DNA of 64,000 nucleotides from positions 1 through 64,000 of the forward strand of contig NZ_JAKCMV010000014.1 of assembly GCF_021440515.1 (NCBI RefSeq). The letters are read 5' to 3'. Positions 1 to 10,716 of the stretch are shown in pieces. Numbering within the stretch: the stretch's first letter is position 1; each line of letters opens with the position of its first letter. Position numbers and translations under genes: made by a program. This stretch comes from Enterobacter asburiae (lineage in GTDB: Bacteria > Pseudomonadota > Gammaproteobacteria > Enterobacterales > Enterobacteriaceae). Below the pieces are notes generated by a model. It was given only the letters and a program-made list of their open reading frames with translations. It made no database searches and was not told where the DNA came from.

Positions 1-130
1 TGAAGGAATAAGCTGAGGGAATCGCGAAGCGACGATTTTCTTGCCGGGAGCCCGGGTTGCCAGGGGGGCGGCGGCGAGCCCCCATGGCACGTTCACAAGT
101 CGTGTGGTGACAGAGAAGCAAGGAACCTAA
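1..130. other. Hairpin-rich non-coding stretch upstream of yqjF
   Basis: No credible gene lies here. The stretch holds a strong imperfect hairpin: GCCA-GGGGGC at about 59-69 pairs with GCCCCC-TGGC at about 79-89, next to a smaller GGGAGCCCGGG palindrome near 46-56. Such GC-rich stems could be a structured RNA, the 3' region of a gene to the left, or an interspersed repeat. In E. coli the gene to the left is yqjK, and the first three bases could be its stop codon, but that cannot be tested here. I do not recognise the element. Confidence 0.3.
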
Positions 131-162
131 GGTGAACGGAATGACTACCAGAGCCGTATGTT

Positions 163-253
163 CCCCTCACCCTAACCCTCTCCCCAAAGGGGCGAGGGAA
201 TGGTTTAGTGCCTACATTTGCTCAGCCCAGCGGGGGAGGACCGGGGTGAGGGC
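163..253. repeat. Palindromic interspersed repeat (CCCTCACCC family)
   Basis: The element is bounded by CCCTCACCC (164-172) and its reverse complement GGGTGAGGG (244-252), with an inner CCCTCTCCCC/GGGG stem. Related shorter copies lie at 4097-4131 and 37573-37616. It looks like a REP-type non-autonomous repeat. The three related copies are seen directly; family membership is inference. Confidence 0.55.
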
Positions 254-428
254 ACCAGCTCGCACATCCCCTTACTCAATATCTTTGATAAAGATTGACA
301 GTTTTCCTTGCTAACATTCCCCATTCGTCACGTTTATGATTCTCTCCATCGAAAGCAAGTTCGCGATATATATCCGAATTCGTAGACAAATAATGATTAG
401 CCGCCTAAGTGGTTTCCTGGAGAGAAAG

Positions 429-821
429 ATGAAAAAATTAGAAGATGTTGGTGTACTGGTCGCGCGCATTCTGATGCCAATTCTGTTTATCACCGCAGGG
501 TGGGGAAAAATCACCGGATATGCAGGTACCCAGCAGTACATGGAAGCAATGGGCGTGCCGGGGTTCCTGCTGCCACTGACCATTCTGCTTGAGTTTGGCG
601 GCGGCCTGGCGGTACTGTTCGGCTTCCTGACCCGTACCACCGCGCTGTTCACTGCGGGCTTCACGCTGCTGACCGCCTTTATCTTCCACAGCAACTTTGC
701 GGAAGGCGTGAACTCCCTGATGTTCATGAAAAACCTGACCATCGCTGGCGGCTTCCTGCTGTTGGCTATCACCGGTCCGGGCGCATACAGCATCGACCGC
801 GTTCTGAATAAGAAGTGGTAA
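429..821 (+). CDS. yqjF: YqjF, DoxX-family inner membrane protein
   Basis: This 130-residue protein is nearly identical in register to E. coli YqjF. It has four hydrophobic helices (about residues 8-26, 45-63, 68-86, 100-118), as in the DoxX/SURF4-like family; the biochemical role is unclear. The start ATG at 429 was chosen because it gives the E. coli N-terminus MKKLEDVG and has GGAGAG just upstream; an in-frame ATG-like start further upstream would add an unlikely basic extension. In E. coli the yqjF promoter is activated by YhaJ and responds to breakdown products of nitroaromatics such as 2,4-dinitrotoluene; yhaJ is encoded three genes away here. A symmetrical terminator follows. Confidence 0.92.
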   Translation: MKKLEDVGVLVARILMPILFITAGWGKITGYAGTQQYMEAMGVPGFLLPLTILLEFGGGLAVLFGFLTRTTALFTAGFTLLTAFIFHSNFAEGVNSLMFMKNLTIAGGFLLLAITGPGAYSIDRVLNKKW

Positions 822-840
822 GCACGCTATACTGATGTAA

Positions 841-868
841 AAAAGCGAGGAGATTTCTCCTCGCTTTT
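841..868 (+). terminator. Rho-independent terminator after yqjF
   Basis: A perfect 13-bp inverted repeat, AAAAGCGAGGAGA (841-853) and TCTCCTCGCTTTT (856-868), ends in a T run. It is symmetrical and could stop transcription from either side, separating yqjF from yqjG. Confidence 0.85.
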
Positions 869-891
869 GCTATCTGACGGAGGAGGAAAAA

Positions 892-1878
892 ATGGGACAA
901 CTCGTAGACGGCGTCTGGCAGGATGTCTGGTATGACACTAAATCCACCGGGGGTCGCTTCAAGCGCTCCGTTTCGGCCTTCCGTAACTGGCTGACCGCCG
1001 ACGGTGCGCCCGGCCCAAGCGGCGAAGGCGGCTTCGCGGCCGAAAAAGATCGTTATCATCTCTATGTATCACTCGCCTGTCCGTGGGCGCACCGCACGCT
1101 GATTGTACGCAAGCTCAAAGGGCTGGAGTCATTGCTGCCTGTCTCGGTGGTGAATCCACTGATGCTGGAAAACGGCTGGACCTTTGACAGCGATTTCCCG
1201 GCCGCCACCGGCGACGATCTGTATCATCACGATTTTCTGTATCAGCTTTATCTGCGCGCCGACCCGCACTACACCGGACGCGTGACCGTTCCGGTACTGT
1301 GGGACAAGAAAAATCAGACCATCGTCAGCAACGAATCTGCGGAGATTATCCGTATGTTCAACACCGCGTTTGATGCCCAGGGCGCACGCGCGGGGGATTA
1401 CTATCCGGTCGAATTGCGCGACAAGATTGATGAGCTGAACGGCTGGATTTACGACAACGTAAACAACGGCGTGTACAAAGCCGGTTTCGCCACCAGCCAG
1501 GAAGCCTATGACGAAGCGGTCGGAAAGGTCTTTGAATCGCTGGAACGCCTGGAGCAGATCCTCGGCAAGCATCGCTATCTCACGGGCGATCGCCTGACGG
1601 AAGCGGACATTCGCCTGTGGACCACGCTGGTGCGTTTTGATCCGGTGTACGTCACCCACTTCAAGTGCGATAAGCATCGCATCAGCGACTACATGAACCT
1701 GTACGGTTTCCTGCGCGACATCTATCAGATGCCGGGGATCGCCGAAACGGTCGATTTTGACCATATTCGCACCCACTATTATCGCAGCCATAAAACCATC
1801 AACCCGACGGGCATTATCTCGATTGGCCCGTGGCAGGATCTGGATGAACCTCACGGACGCGACGTGCGTTTCGGCTAA
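892..1878 (+). CDS. yqjG: S-glutathionyl-hydroquinone reductase YqjG
   Basis: This is a 328-residue glutathione transferase of the Xi class, full length against E. coli YqjG. It reduces glutathionyl-hydroquinones to free hydroquinones with glutathione in the cytoplasm. The thioredoxin-like N-terminal half carries the catalytic Cys63 in the CPWA motif (residues 63-66). The all-helical C-terminal half ends in the conserved DEPHGRDVRFG tail. The start ATG follows GGAGGAGG closely. The gene stands between two terminators, so it is probably transcribed alone. Confidence 0.95.
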   Translation: MGQLVDGVWQDVWYDTKSTGGRFKRSVSAFRNWLTADGAPGPSGEGGFAAEKDRYHLYVSLACPWAHRTLIVRKLKGLESLLPVSVVNPLMLENGWTFDSDFPAATGDDLYHHDFLYQLYLRADPHYTGRVTVPVLWDKKNQTIVSNESAEIIRMFNTAFDAQGARAGDYYPVELRDKIDELNGWIYDNVNNGVYKAGFATSQEAYDEAVGKVFESLERLEQILGKHRYLTGDRLTEADIRLWTTLVRFDPVYVTHFKCDKHRISDYMNLYGFLRDIYQMPGIAETVDFDHIRTHYYRSHKTINPTGIISIGPWQDLDEPHGRDVRFG

Positions 1879-1885
1879 ATATTCA

Positions 1886-1909
1886 GGGCATCGATTGATG
1901 CCCTTTTTT
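1886..1909 (+). terminator. Rho-independent terminator after yqjG
   Basis: Stem GGGCATC (1886-1892), loop GATT, stem GATGCCC (1897-1903), then six T. Confidence 0.9.
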
Positions 1910-1984
1910 ATTTCTCGAACTCAATCTATTCTTATAGTGATTGCTTAAAAAACAAGTGATTGACTGATTATTGAGGCAAGGAAA

Positions 1985-2350
1985 ATGGACTGGTATTTAA
2001 AAGTACTGCGCAACTACATCGGATTTGGCGGACGTGCCCGCCGCAAAGAGTACTGGATGTTCGTGCTGGTGAACTTCATCCTAGTTATCGTACTGGGCAT
2101 TGTTGATAAAATTCTGGGCTGGGAACGTGCGGGCGGTGAAGGCGTTCTCACGACGATTTACGGTCTGCTGGTGATGCTGCCTTCCTGGGCCGTGCTGTTT
2201 CGTCGCCTTCACGACACGGATCGTTCGGCCTGGTGGCTACTGCTGCTGCTGATCCCAATTATCGGCTGGCTGGTGATCCTGATCTTTAGCTGTCAAAACG
2301 GCACGCCGGGCGACAACCGCTTTGGGCCCGATCCTAAACTCCACGCATAA
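1985..2350 (+). CDS. yhaH: YhaH, DUF805 inner membrane protein
   Basis: This 121-residue protein belongs to the DUF805 family (YhaH/YhaI). It starts with the family's MDWYLKVLRNYIGFGGRARR signature, in which an aromatic, basic N-terminus precedes the first membrane helix. Four hydrophobic segments follow (about residues 25-43, 60-75, 83-103 and a weaker one). The FRRLHDTDRS motif around residues 72-81 is typical. Function is unknown. E. coli K-12 carries a paralogue, yhaI, directly after yhaH; it is missing here and yhaJ follows at once. Confidence 0.9.
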   Translation: MDWYLKVLRNYIGFGGRARRKEYWMFVLVNFILVIVLGIVDKILGWERAGGEGVLTTIYGLLVMLPSWAVLFRRLHDTDRSAWWLLLLLIPIIGWLVILIFSCQNGTPGDNRFGPDPKLHA

Positions 2351-2376
2351 AAAAAGCCCGGTAATTTACCGGGCCC
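2351..2376 (-). terminator. Terminator between convergent yhaH and yhaJ
   Basis: Stem GCCCGGTAA (2356-2364) pairs with TTACCGGGC (2366-2374). The six A before it form the T run on the minus strand, so it best serves yhaJ and may also slow yhaH transcription. Confidence 0.8.
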
Positions 2377-2382
2377 GTTTGC

Positions 2383-3285
2383 TTATTTGTTGTAGTGGGC
2401 AAAAAGCTTGGGTATTTCGCGCAGACACCAGGACTTGGCTTCGCCCATGCTGTCACGACGCCACGCCATAATGATATCCACTTCGCTGGTGTACTCCGGG
2501 CTAACCACCCGCAGACGCCCTTCGGCGATGTCTTTTTCCACGAACGGGTAAGGCATGGTCGCCATTCCCAGCCCCGCCAGCAGCGCCTGGCGCTTGTCTT
2601 CCAGCGAGGTCACTGTCAGACGCGGCTGTTTATCCAGCAGCTGAACGGTTAACACCGGGCGCTCACGGGCGGTATCCGCCACCGCCACGCCGCGATACTT
2701 CACGCGCGTGACTTCGGAAAGCGGCTCCGGCTCCTGATGGATCGGGTGATCCGGCGCGGCCACATAGACGTTCATCACGCTGTAAAGCTTGCGGGAGTTG
2801 ATTTCCGACGACGAACGAAAATGCATGTCCGGCGCAATCACGATATCCGCCCTGCCCGTTTCCAGACGCTCCCACGCCCCGGCCAGCACTTCTGTGATGA
2901 TCGACAGCTGGGTGTTGGCTTTCGCCGCCAGCCGGTCCACCAGCGGGAACAGCGCCTCGGTCGGCACCAGCGCTTCGGTGACCAGCGTCAGGTGGGTTTC
3001 CCAACCACGCGCCAGCGCTTCGGCGTCGGTGGTCAGCTTGTCGGCGGCTTCCAGCAGCACGCGCCCGCGCTCCAGCAGCATTCGCCCCACGTTGGTGAAT
3101 TTTGTTCTATGACCGGAACGATCGAACAACACCACGTCCAGCTCCTCTTCGAGCTTCTGCATGGTGTAGCTCAGCGCAGACGGAACGCGCCCCAGTTCAT
3201 CTGCCGCAGCGGCAAAGCTGCCACGCCTGTCGATCGCGTCCATCACGCGAAGCGCCTCAAGCGTCAATGCTCTCTCTTTAGCCAT
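2383..3285 (-). CDS. yhaJ: LysR-type transcriptional regulator YhaJ
   Basis: This is a 300-residue LysR regulator. The winged helix-turn-helix covers about residues 5-65 (GSFAAAADELGRVPSALSYT), and the periplasmic-binding-like effector domain runs from about 92 to the end. It aligns end to end with E. coli YhaJ. There it activates yqjF in response to nitroaromatic degradation products, and in pathogenic strains it also activates type III secretion genes. Its position beside yqjF-yqjG-yhaH and divergent from yhaK fits a local regulator. The 104-bp gap to yhaK holds both promoters; no operator was identified with confidence. Confidence 0.93.
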   Translation of the reverse strand: MAKERALTLEALRVMDAIDRRGSFAAAADELGRVPSALSYTMQKLEEELDVVLFDRSGHRTKFTNVGRMLLERGRVLLEAADKLTTDAEALARGWETHLTLVTEALVPTEALFPLVDRLAAKANTQLSIITEVLAGAWERLETGRADIVIAPDMHFRSSSEINSRKLYSVMNVYVAAPDHPIHQEPEPLSEVTRVKYRGVAVADTARERPVLTVQLLDKQPRLTVTSLEDKRQALLAGLGMATMPYPFVEKDIAEGRLRVVSPEYTSEVDIIMAWRRDSMGEAKSWCLREIPKLFAHYNK

Positions 3286-3389
3286 CTCGTTCTCATTCAG
3301 GAAATTTGAACATACCGGGCAGAATATCTGGCTAACAATGCATCGTCCATACCTTTACCATTGTTTTAGTGTAAAGAGAGGTCACGTTT

Positions 3390-4091
3390 ATGATTACGAC
3401 AAGAACAGCTAAACAGTGCGGACAGGCTGACTTCGGTTGGCTACAGGCTCGCTACACCTTCTCCTTTGGACACTACTTTGACCCTAAACTCCTCGGTTAC
3501 GCTTCCCTGCGCGTATTAAATCAGGAAGTGCTGGCGCCAGGCGCCTCGTTCCAGCCGCGCACGTATCCGAAAGTCGATATTTTGAACCTGATACTGGAAG
3601 GCGAGGCAGAATACCGCGACAGCGAGGGCAATCATGTCCAGGCGAAGGCTGGCGAAGCGTTGTTAATTTCAACGCAGCCAGGCATGAGTTACAGCGAGCA
3701 TAACCTCAGCAAAGATAAAACGCTGACCCGGATGCAGCTGTGGCTGGATGCCTGCCCTGAGCGGGAAAATCCGCTGGTGCAAAAGATTGATATTAAACAC
3801 GGTAAACAGCAGCTGATTGCGACGCCCGACGGCAGTCACGATAGCCTGCAACTGCGCCAGCAGGTGTGGCTGCACCATATTGAGCTGAAAAAGGGTGAGC
3901 AGGTGAGCGTCCAGCTTCACGGGCCTCGCGCCTATTTGCAGTCCATCCACGGCACGGTCCATGCGCTGACGCACTCGGAAGAGAAAGAGGCGCTGACCTG
4001 CGGTGACGGCGCGTTTATTCGCGATGAAGCGAACGTCACCCTGGTCGCCGATACGCCGCTGCGCGCCCTGTTAATTGATTTGCCGGTTTAA
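3390..4091 (+). CDS. yhaK: Pirin-family bicupin YhaK
   Basis: This 233-residue protein matches E. coli YhaK over its full length. Two cupin folds are expected: an N-terminal one (about residues 1-110, with FSFGHYFDP and the PHPR-like FQPRTYPKVD stretch) and a C-terminal one (about 130-233). In E. coli YhaK is cytosolic and proposed as a redox- or nitrosative-stress sensor; it lacks a proven enzymatic activity. The start ATG follows GAGAGG at 3376-3381. Transcription is divergent from yhaJ, making regulation by that LysR protein plausible but unproven. Confidence 0.9.
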   Translation: MITTRTAKQCGQADFGWLQARYTFSFGHYFDPKLLGYASLRVLNQEVLAPGASFQPRTYPKVDILNLILEGEAEYRDSEGNHVQAKAGEALLISTQPGMSYSEHNLSKDKTLTRMQLWLDACPERENPLVQKIDIKHGKQQLIATPDGSHDSLQLRQQVWLHHIELKKGEQVSVQLHGPRAYLQSIHGTVHALTHSEEKEALTCGDGAFIRDEANVTLVADTPLRALLIDLPV

Positions 4092-4096
4092 AGAAC

Positions 4097-4131
4097 GCCC
4101 TCACCCTACCCCTCTCCCAACGGGAGAGGGG
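4097..4131. repeat. Palindromic repeat after yhaK
   Basis: CCCCTCTCCC (4109-4118) and GGGAGAGGGG (4122-4131) form a 10-bp perfect stem, preceded by GCCCTCACCC. It is the same family as 163-253 and 37573-37616 and may also act as a terminator for yhaK. Confidence 0.6.
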
Positions 4132-4180
4132 AGCGATTGAGCCACGGCTGAATCATCCAGCGCCGTACGCGACGACGAAA

Positions 4181-4591
4181 TTACTCTGCCAGCGCGTTAG
4201 CCATATCGGTTTTAATCTGCTTGCGCTGTTCTGGCGTCAGCACCTGGCTCACGTCGAAGTAATATTTCACGCGATAGTAACGCGCCTGCTCTTCAATTTT
4301 GCTGAATGCCGCAAGCTGATTTTTCACCGTGCTTTCATCCCATTTATTCGCCTGGAACATCGCCACCAGCGCGCCGTCTTTCACGTTCGTCATAGGGATT
4401 TTGCTGACGTTGTCTTCCAGCGTCTGATGCAGATCGTCAATCTTTTTCACCTGCTCACTGCTGAGCTTCAGGTGCTGCACCAGCGGATCCTGAGAAGGCG
4501 AAGGCGCGGCCTGAACGTTCGCTGCCTGGGCGGTCATGCTCACGCCAACCAGCGACGCTGCCAGCAGGGCAATACGGGTCATTTTCATCAT
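4181..4591 (-). CDS. Spy/CpxP-like small periplasmic protein
   Basis: This 136-residue protein has a clear Sec signal peptide (residues 1 to about 23, cut after AQA). The mature part is helical and charged and carries two LTxxQ-like motifs, LSSEQ near residue 43 and LTPEQ near residue 118. These motifs mark the periplasmic chaperone/regulator family of Spy and CpxP. It is neither spy nor cpxP by sequence or position, and I do not recognise a named orthologue. E. coli K-12 has yhaL and the cyuAP genes in this interval. AAAGGA lies 8 bases before the first ATG; a second ATG two codons on is also possible. A role in envelope proteostasis is inference only. Confidence 0.75.
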   Translation of the reverse strand: MMKMTRIALLAASLVGVSMTAQAANVQAAPSPSQDPLVQHLKLSSEQVKKIDDLHQTLEDNVSKIPMTNVKDGALVAMFQANKWDESTVKNQLAAFSKIEEQARYYRVKYYFDVSQVLTPEQRKQIKTDMANALAE

Positions 4592-4701
4592 CTTACTGTC
4601 CTTTCATTCTGTTTATGGGAAATGCAGGCGCATTGTTTTTCAAGAGCGGATGAATATGTGTGATTTATTATATAAACAAATTTGTATGTTCTGCGGGCAA
4701 T

Positions 4702-4727
4702 AAAAAAGCCCCCTTCGCAAAGGGGGC
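4702..4727 (-). terminator. Terminator of the tdc operon
   Basis: On the minus strand GCCCCCTT, a 4-nt loop and AAGGGGGC are followed by TTTTTT (stem bases 4708-4715 and 4720-4727). It begins 16 bases after tdcE, so the operon ends with tdcE. Confidence 0.9.
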
Positions 4728-4742
4728 TGGGGCTGATACAGG

Positions 4743-7037
4743 TTACATCGCCTGGGTAAAGGTTCGCGAAATCACATCCTGCTGCTGGGCGCGCGTCAGG
4801 GCGTTAAAGCGCACCGCATAGCCCGACACGCGGATCGTCAGGTTAGGGTAATTCTCGGGATGTTCGATGGCATCCAGCAGCATTTCCCGGTTCATAACGT
4901 TCACGTTCAGGTGCTGCCCGCCCTCCACGGAGGCTTCATGATGGAAATACCCGTCCAGCAGCCCGACAAGGTTGGTTTTGCGCACCGCCTCGTCTTTGCC
5001 CAGCGCCTGCGGCACAATCGAGAAGGTATAGGAAATACCGTCTTTGGCGTAGGTGAAGGGCAGCTTCGCGACGGAGGTTAACGAGGCCACCGCCCCTTTG
5101 CGATCGCGCCCGTGCATCGGGTTCGCCCCCGGCGCAAACGGCGTGCCGCTGCGGCGTCCGTCCGGCGTGTTCCCGGTCTTCTCGCCGTACACCACGTTCG
5201 AGGTGATGGTGAGGATAGACTGGGTCGGCACCGCGTTGCGGTAGGTCGGCAGCGCCTGGATCTTCTTCATAAAGCGCTCAACCAGATCGCAGGCAATGCT
5301 GTCCACGCGGTCGTCGTTGTTGCCGTACTGCGGGTACTCCCCTTCAATCACAAAATCCACCGCCAGGCCGTTCTGGTCGCGCACCGGTTTGACCGTGGCG
5401 TATTTAATTGCCGACAGGGAATCCGCCGCCACCGACAGCCCGGCAATGCCGCAGGCCATCGTGCGGCAGACGTCCCGGTCGTGCAGCGCCATCAGCGAGG
5501 CCTCGTAGCTGTATTTATCATGCATGTAGTGGATGAGGTTCAGGGCGCTGATGTACTGCACCGCCAGCCAGTCCATAAAGCGATCGAGGCTCGCCATCAC
5601 GGTATCGTAGTTCAGCACGTCGTCCAGCAGCGGCGCGGCTTGCGGGCCGACCTGGATTTTTAGCTTCTCATCCACGCCGCCGTTGATCGCGTACAGCAGC
5701 GTTTTAGCGAGGTTGGCGCGCGCGCCAAAGAACTGCATCTGCTTGCCGATCACCATCGGGCTGACGCAGCAGGCGATAGCGTAGTCGTCGCTGTTGAAAT
5801 CGACGCGCATTAGATCGTCGTTCTCGTACTGCAACGAAGAGGTCACGATCGACACCTGCGCGGCGTATTTCTTGAACGCGATCGGCAGATGCTCAGACCA
5901 GAGGATCGTCAGGTTGGGCTCCGGCGCAGGCCCCATGGTGTGCAGCGTATGCAGGTAGCGGAAGCTGTTTTTCGTCACCAGCGTGCGGCCGTCCAGCCCC
6001 ATCCCGCCGATCACCTCCGTCGCCCAGATCGGATCGCCGGAAAAAAGCGTGTCGAACTCTGGGGTACGCAGGAAGCGCACCATGCGGATCTTCATGATGA
6101 AGTGGTCGATCAGCTCCTGAGCCTGCACCTCGCTCAGCCGCCCGGCCTGCATGTCGCGCTCAATGTAGACGTCGAGGAAAGTCGCCGTGCGCCCCAGCGA
6201 CATCGCCCCGCCGTTTTGCGATTTGACCGCCGCCAGATAGGCAAAGTAGACCCACTGCACCGCCTCCTGGGCGTTCATCGCCGGACGAGAGATATCAAAG
6301 CCATAGCTCGCCGCCATCTGCTGGATTTGCAGCAGCGCGCGCCTGTGTTCCGCCAGCTCTTCGCGCAGGCGGATGGTGGCCTCAAGATCCTCGCCGCGCT
6401 CCAGCCTGCCCTGTAGGTCGGCGAACTGAAGCTCGCGTTCGCGCACCAGATAAGTGATGCCGTACAGCGCCACGCGGCGATAGTCGCCTATGATGCGCCC
6501 GCGCCCGTAGCCGTCCGGCAGACCGGTCAGCACGCCGGATTTACGGCAGCGCATCATCTCCGGCGAGTAGACGTCGAAGACCCCCTGGTTGTGGGTTTTA
6601 CGCAGGTCGGTGAACAGGTATTCAAACTGCGGATCCATTTCGCGGCCGTAGGCCTCAAACGAGCTGCGGATCATGTTGATCCCACCGTACGGGTGCAGCG
6701 CGCGCTTGAGCGGCTTGTCGGTTTGCAGGCCGACGATCGTTTCCAGCTCTTCGTCGATATACCCCGGCCCGTGGGCGGTGATGGTGGTGGCAATATTGGT
6801 ATCAAAATCCACCGGGGCGTGGGTGGCATTCTCCTGACGAATGCCGACCATTACCTTTTGCCACAGCGCCGTCGTAGCTGGCGTCGCCTGCGCGAGAAAC
6901 GCGTCGTCGCCCTCGTAAGGGGTGTAGTTATGCTGGATAAAATCGCGAACGTTAACGGTGTTTTTCCAGTCTTCACCGCGAAACCCGGCCCAGGCGTCGC
7001 TGTAAGGCGCAACGCCAGTATCAATTGTGACTTTCAT
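4743..7037 (-). CDS. tdcE: 2-ketobutyrate formate-lyase / pyruvate formate-lyase TdcE
   Basis: TdcE is a 764-residue glycyl-radical enzyme. It cleaves 2-ketobutyrate (or pyruvate) with CoA to propionyl-CoA (acetyl-CoA) and formate in anaerobic threonine fermentation. The adjacent catalytic cysteines sit in AIACCVSP (about residues 422-423), and the radical glycine is Gly739 in RVSGYAVRF. Length equals E. coli TdcE. It needs the PflA activase, encoded elsewhere. It is the last gene of the operon, 15 bp after tdcD. E. coli K-12 continues with tdcF and tdcG; both are absent here. Confidence 0.96.
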   Translation of the reverse strand: MKVTIDTGVAPYSDAWAGFRGEDWKNTVNVRDFIQHNYTPYEGDDAFLAQATPATTALWQKVMVGIRQENATHAPVDFDTNIATTITAHGPGYIDEELETIVGLQTDKPLKRALHPYGGINMIRSSFEAYGREMDPQFEYLFTDLRKTHNQGVFDVYSPEMMRCRKSGVLTGLPDGYGRGRIIGDYRRVALYGITYLVRERELQFADLQGRLERGEDLEATIRLREELAEHRRALLQIQQMAASYGFDISRPAMNAQEAVQWVYFAYLAAVKSQNGGAMSLGRTATFLDVYIERDMQAGRLSEVQAQELIDHFIMKIRMVRFLRTPEFDTLFSGDPIWATEVIGGMGLDGRTLVTKNSFRYLHTLHTMGPAPEPNLTILWSEHLPIAFKKYAAQVSIVTSSLQYENDDLMRVDFNSDDYAIACCVSPMVIGKQMQFFGARANLAKTLLYAINGGVDEKLKIQVGPQAAPLLDDVLNYDTVMASLDRFMDWLAVQYISALNLIHYMHDKYSYEASLMALHDRDVCRTMACGIAGLSVAADSLSAIKYATVKPVRDQNGLAVDFVIEGEYPQYGNNDDRVDSIACDLVERFMKKIQALPTYRNAVPTQSILTITSNVVYGEKTGNTPDGRRSGTPFAPGANPMHGRDRKGAVASLTSVAKLPFTYAKDGISYTFSIVPQALGKDEAVRKTNLVGLLDGYFHHEASVEGGQHLNVNVMNREMLLDAIEHPENYPNLTIRVSGYAVRFNALTRAQQQDVISRTFTQAM

Positions 7038-7052
7038 GAGATTCTCGCTTTA

Positions 7053-8261
7053 TCAGGCGTAAGCCGCAGCCGGGACACGCTTTCCAAGACGGAGAGCATC
7101 CAGCGCGATCATTTTTTCTTCATTAGTAGGTACTACCGCGCAAGCCACGCGGGAGGTATCGGTCGAAATCACGCGCTCCCCGGCGCTCCCCGGCAGGGCG
7201 TTTGTGGCCTCGTCGAGAACGATGCCGAAGACCTTGAGGCGCTCCGCCACCAGAGCGCGGATCAGCGTCGAGTTTTCGCCGATGCCGCCGGTGAACACCA
7301 CGCCATCCAGCCGGTGCAGCGACGCGGCGTGTCCGGCGATGTGCCGCGCAATGCGATGCACAAAGGTGTTAATTGCCAGCGTCGCGCGCGGATGCCCCTC
7401 GTGCCAGGCTTTTTCAAGGGTGCGAAGATCGGCGGACAGCCCGGAGATCCCCAGCAGCCCCGACTCTTTATTCACCACCCGTTCAAGATCGTCGAGCGAC
7501 TGCCCGGTCTGGCGGGCAATCCACGCCATCGCGCCGAAATCGACATCGCCACAGCGCGTGCCCATCACCAGCCCTTCCAGCGGCGTCATCCCCATTGAGG
7601 TATCCACGCTTTCACCGTTGCGAACCGCGCAGATGGACGCCCCGTTACCGAGATGGGCAATCACCAGCCCGCTGTCGTCAGGGGACAGCCCGAGAAGCGC
7701 CTGCGCCTGCCCGGCCACGTAGCGGTGTGAGGTGCCGTGAAAACCGTAGCGGCGCACGCCAAGCTCCTCGAAATAGCGGTAGGGCAGCCCGTACAGCCAG
7801 GCTTCTGGCGGCAGGGTCTGGTGGAAGCTGGTATCAAAGACCGCCACCTGCTGCACGCCGGGGAACAGGCTCGCGGCCGCTTCTACGCCGCTTAAGTTGG
7901 CGTAGTTGTGCAGCGGGGCCAGCGGGGAGACCTGGCGGATCTGCTCGATCACGGCGTCCGTAATCAGGGTCGACTCGCTGAACAGCTCGCCGCCGTGGGC
8001 AATGCGGTGGCCGATTAGGGCCACGCTGCTCATCAGGTTGCGTTTTTCCAGCTCGAGGGCGATGGCGGCCAGCGCCCCTTCGTAGTCGTGATGAGCCAGT
8101 CTGACCGGCTCACCCCCGTTCACGGATATAAAGGCGTTTTCAGCGTTGATGCCGTCGGCAATGCCCGTCACCAGGGCATCGCAGCTGTCGGCGTCCAGAA
8201 CCGAAAACTTCACGGAAGAGGATCCGCAGTTAATCACCAGTACAACCGGAAATTCAATCAT
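7053..8261 (-). CDS. tdcD: Propionate kinase TdcD
   Basis: This is a 402-residue member of the acetokinase family. It converts propionyl phosphate and ADP to propionate and ATP, the energy-yielding last step of threonine fermentation. Family marks are the N-terminal [13 protein letters not shown] (residues 8-20), [10 protein letters not shown] in the middle, AHLGNGAS and FTGGIGENS toward the C-terminus. It lies between tdcC (29-bp gap) and tdcE. Similarity to ackA is expected, but the tdc context and the [17 protein letters not shown]-terminus mark tdcD. Confidence 0.96.
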   Translation of the reverse strand: MIEFPVVLVINCGSSSVKFSVLDADSCDALVTGIADGINAENAFISVNGGEPVRLAHHDYEGALAAIALELEKRNLMSSVALIGHRIAHGGELFSESTLITDAVIEQIRQVSPLAPLHNYANLSGVEAAASLFPGVQQVAVFDTSFHQTLPPEAWLYGLPYRYFEELGVRRYGFHGTSHRYVAGQAQALLGLSPDDSGLVIAHLGNGASICAVRNGESVDTSMGMTPLEGLVMGTRCGDVDFGAMAWIARQTGQSLDDLERVVNKESGLLGISGLSADLRTLEKAWHEGHPRATLAINTFVHRIARHIAGHAASLHRLDGVVFTGGIGENSTLIRALVAERLKVFGIVLDEATNALPGSAGERVISTDTSRVACAVVPTNEEKMIALDALRLGKRVPAAAYA

Positions 8262-8290
8262 CGTGCTACTCCGCTCATCCTGAGCCTTGA

Positions 8291-9625
<1,335 letters not shown>

Positions 9626-9631
9626 TCATCC

Positions 9632-10621
9632 TTATGCGTCAACGAAGCCGGTAATTTGAGAAACGCGGGAGAGATCGATATTGCCGCCGGAAATAATGCT
9701 GACGGTCTTACGCCCCTGAATATAGTGGTCGAGCTTGCCGCTTAATAAGGCCGCACAGGCCAGCGCACCCGCCCCTTCGGTCACCACTTTATTTCGCTGG
9801 ATCAGGGCAACCATGCTGTTGCGAATATCGTCTTCGCTGACCAGCACAATGTCGTCCACCAGTTCACGGACAATATTGAAGGTTAAATTCCCCGGGCGAG
9901 AAACGTCGCAGCCGTCGGCTAACGTTCCGGTCACGCGGTGGTGCATTATTTCCCCGGCATAATATGAGGCCGCCATGCCGTGAACGTTTTCCGACTGCAC
10001 GCCGATAATATTAATGGTCGGGTTAATGGATTTAATCGCCGTTGCAATGCCCGCAATTAATCCGCCGCCGCCGATTGGCACAATCACGTTATCCACATCG
10101 TAGAGATCTTCGAGAATTTCCAGACCGATGGTGCCCTGCCCGGCAATGACTTTGGCGTCGTCGTAAGGCGGGATAAAAATACGCCCTTCCATCTCGACGA
10201 TTTCGCTCACTTTGGCGATGGTGTCGTTAAAGTTCTCGCCGTGCAGCACCACTTCCGCCGAGTAGTCGCGGGTGGCCGCCACTTTGGATTTTGGCGCGCC
10301 CATCGGCATCACCACCTTGCCGTCGATACCGAGCATCGCGCAGGAGAGCGATACCCCCTGCGCGTGGTTTCCCGCCGAGCAGGCGACCACGCCTTTGCGT
10401 TTTTCGGCGTCGGTGAGCGAGGCCAGCTTATTAAACGCGCCGCGTATTTTAAACGACCCGGTACGCTGCATATTTTCAAACTTCAGGTATATCTCACCTT
10501 TACAACGTTCGCTGAGGTAATTAGAGCGCGGCATTCCGGTTTTATAGATTTTACCGGCCAGGCGTTTTCTGGCGTCCTGAATATCGTCAATCGTTACCGG
10601 GAGATCGTAGGTAATGTGCAT
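9632..10621 (-). CDS. tdcB: Catabolic threonine dehydratase TdcB
   Basis: TdcB is a 329-residue PLP enzyme that deaminates threonine to 2-ketobutyrate (and serine to pyruvate). The PLP lysine is Lys58 in GSFKIRGAF, and the phosphate-binding glycine loop GGGGLIAG is near residues 184-191. There is no C-terminal ACT regulatory domain, which separates it from IlvA; in E. coli it is activated by AMP. Start ATG 10621 was chosen because it gives MHITYDLP and has GAGG six bases upstream; a 12-codon longer reading is possible but lacks this support. Confidence 0.95.
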   Translation of the reverse strand: MHITYDLPVTIDDIQDARKRLAGKIYKTGMPRSNYLSERCKGEIYLKFENMQRTGSFKIRGAFNKLASLTDAEKRKGVVACSAGNHAQGVSLSCAMLGIDGKVVMPMGAPKSKVAATRDYSAEVVLHGENFNDTIAKVSEIVEMEGRIFIPPYDDAKVIAGQGTIGLEILEDLYDVDNVIVPIGGGGLIAGIATAIKSINPTINIIGVQSENVHGMAASYYAGEIMHHRVTGTLADGCDVSRPGNLTFNIVRELVDDIVLVSEDDIRNSMVALIQRNKVVTEGAGALACAALLSGKLDHYIQGRKTVSIISGGNIDLSRVSQITGFVDA

Positions 10622-10716
10622 AATATCCTCGTTATAATAATTCATTTTTTCAGGCAAAGTCAGGGTATCAGAGCGGAAATAAATAACGCCCCGGGTGTTT
10701 TAAAACGTAATGAACC

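Noticed and set aside
311-793. 160-codon minus-strand frame over yqjF
   Set aside because: yqjF is conserved residue by residue; the opposite frame has no ribosome-binding site or recognisable family.
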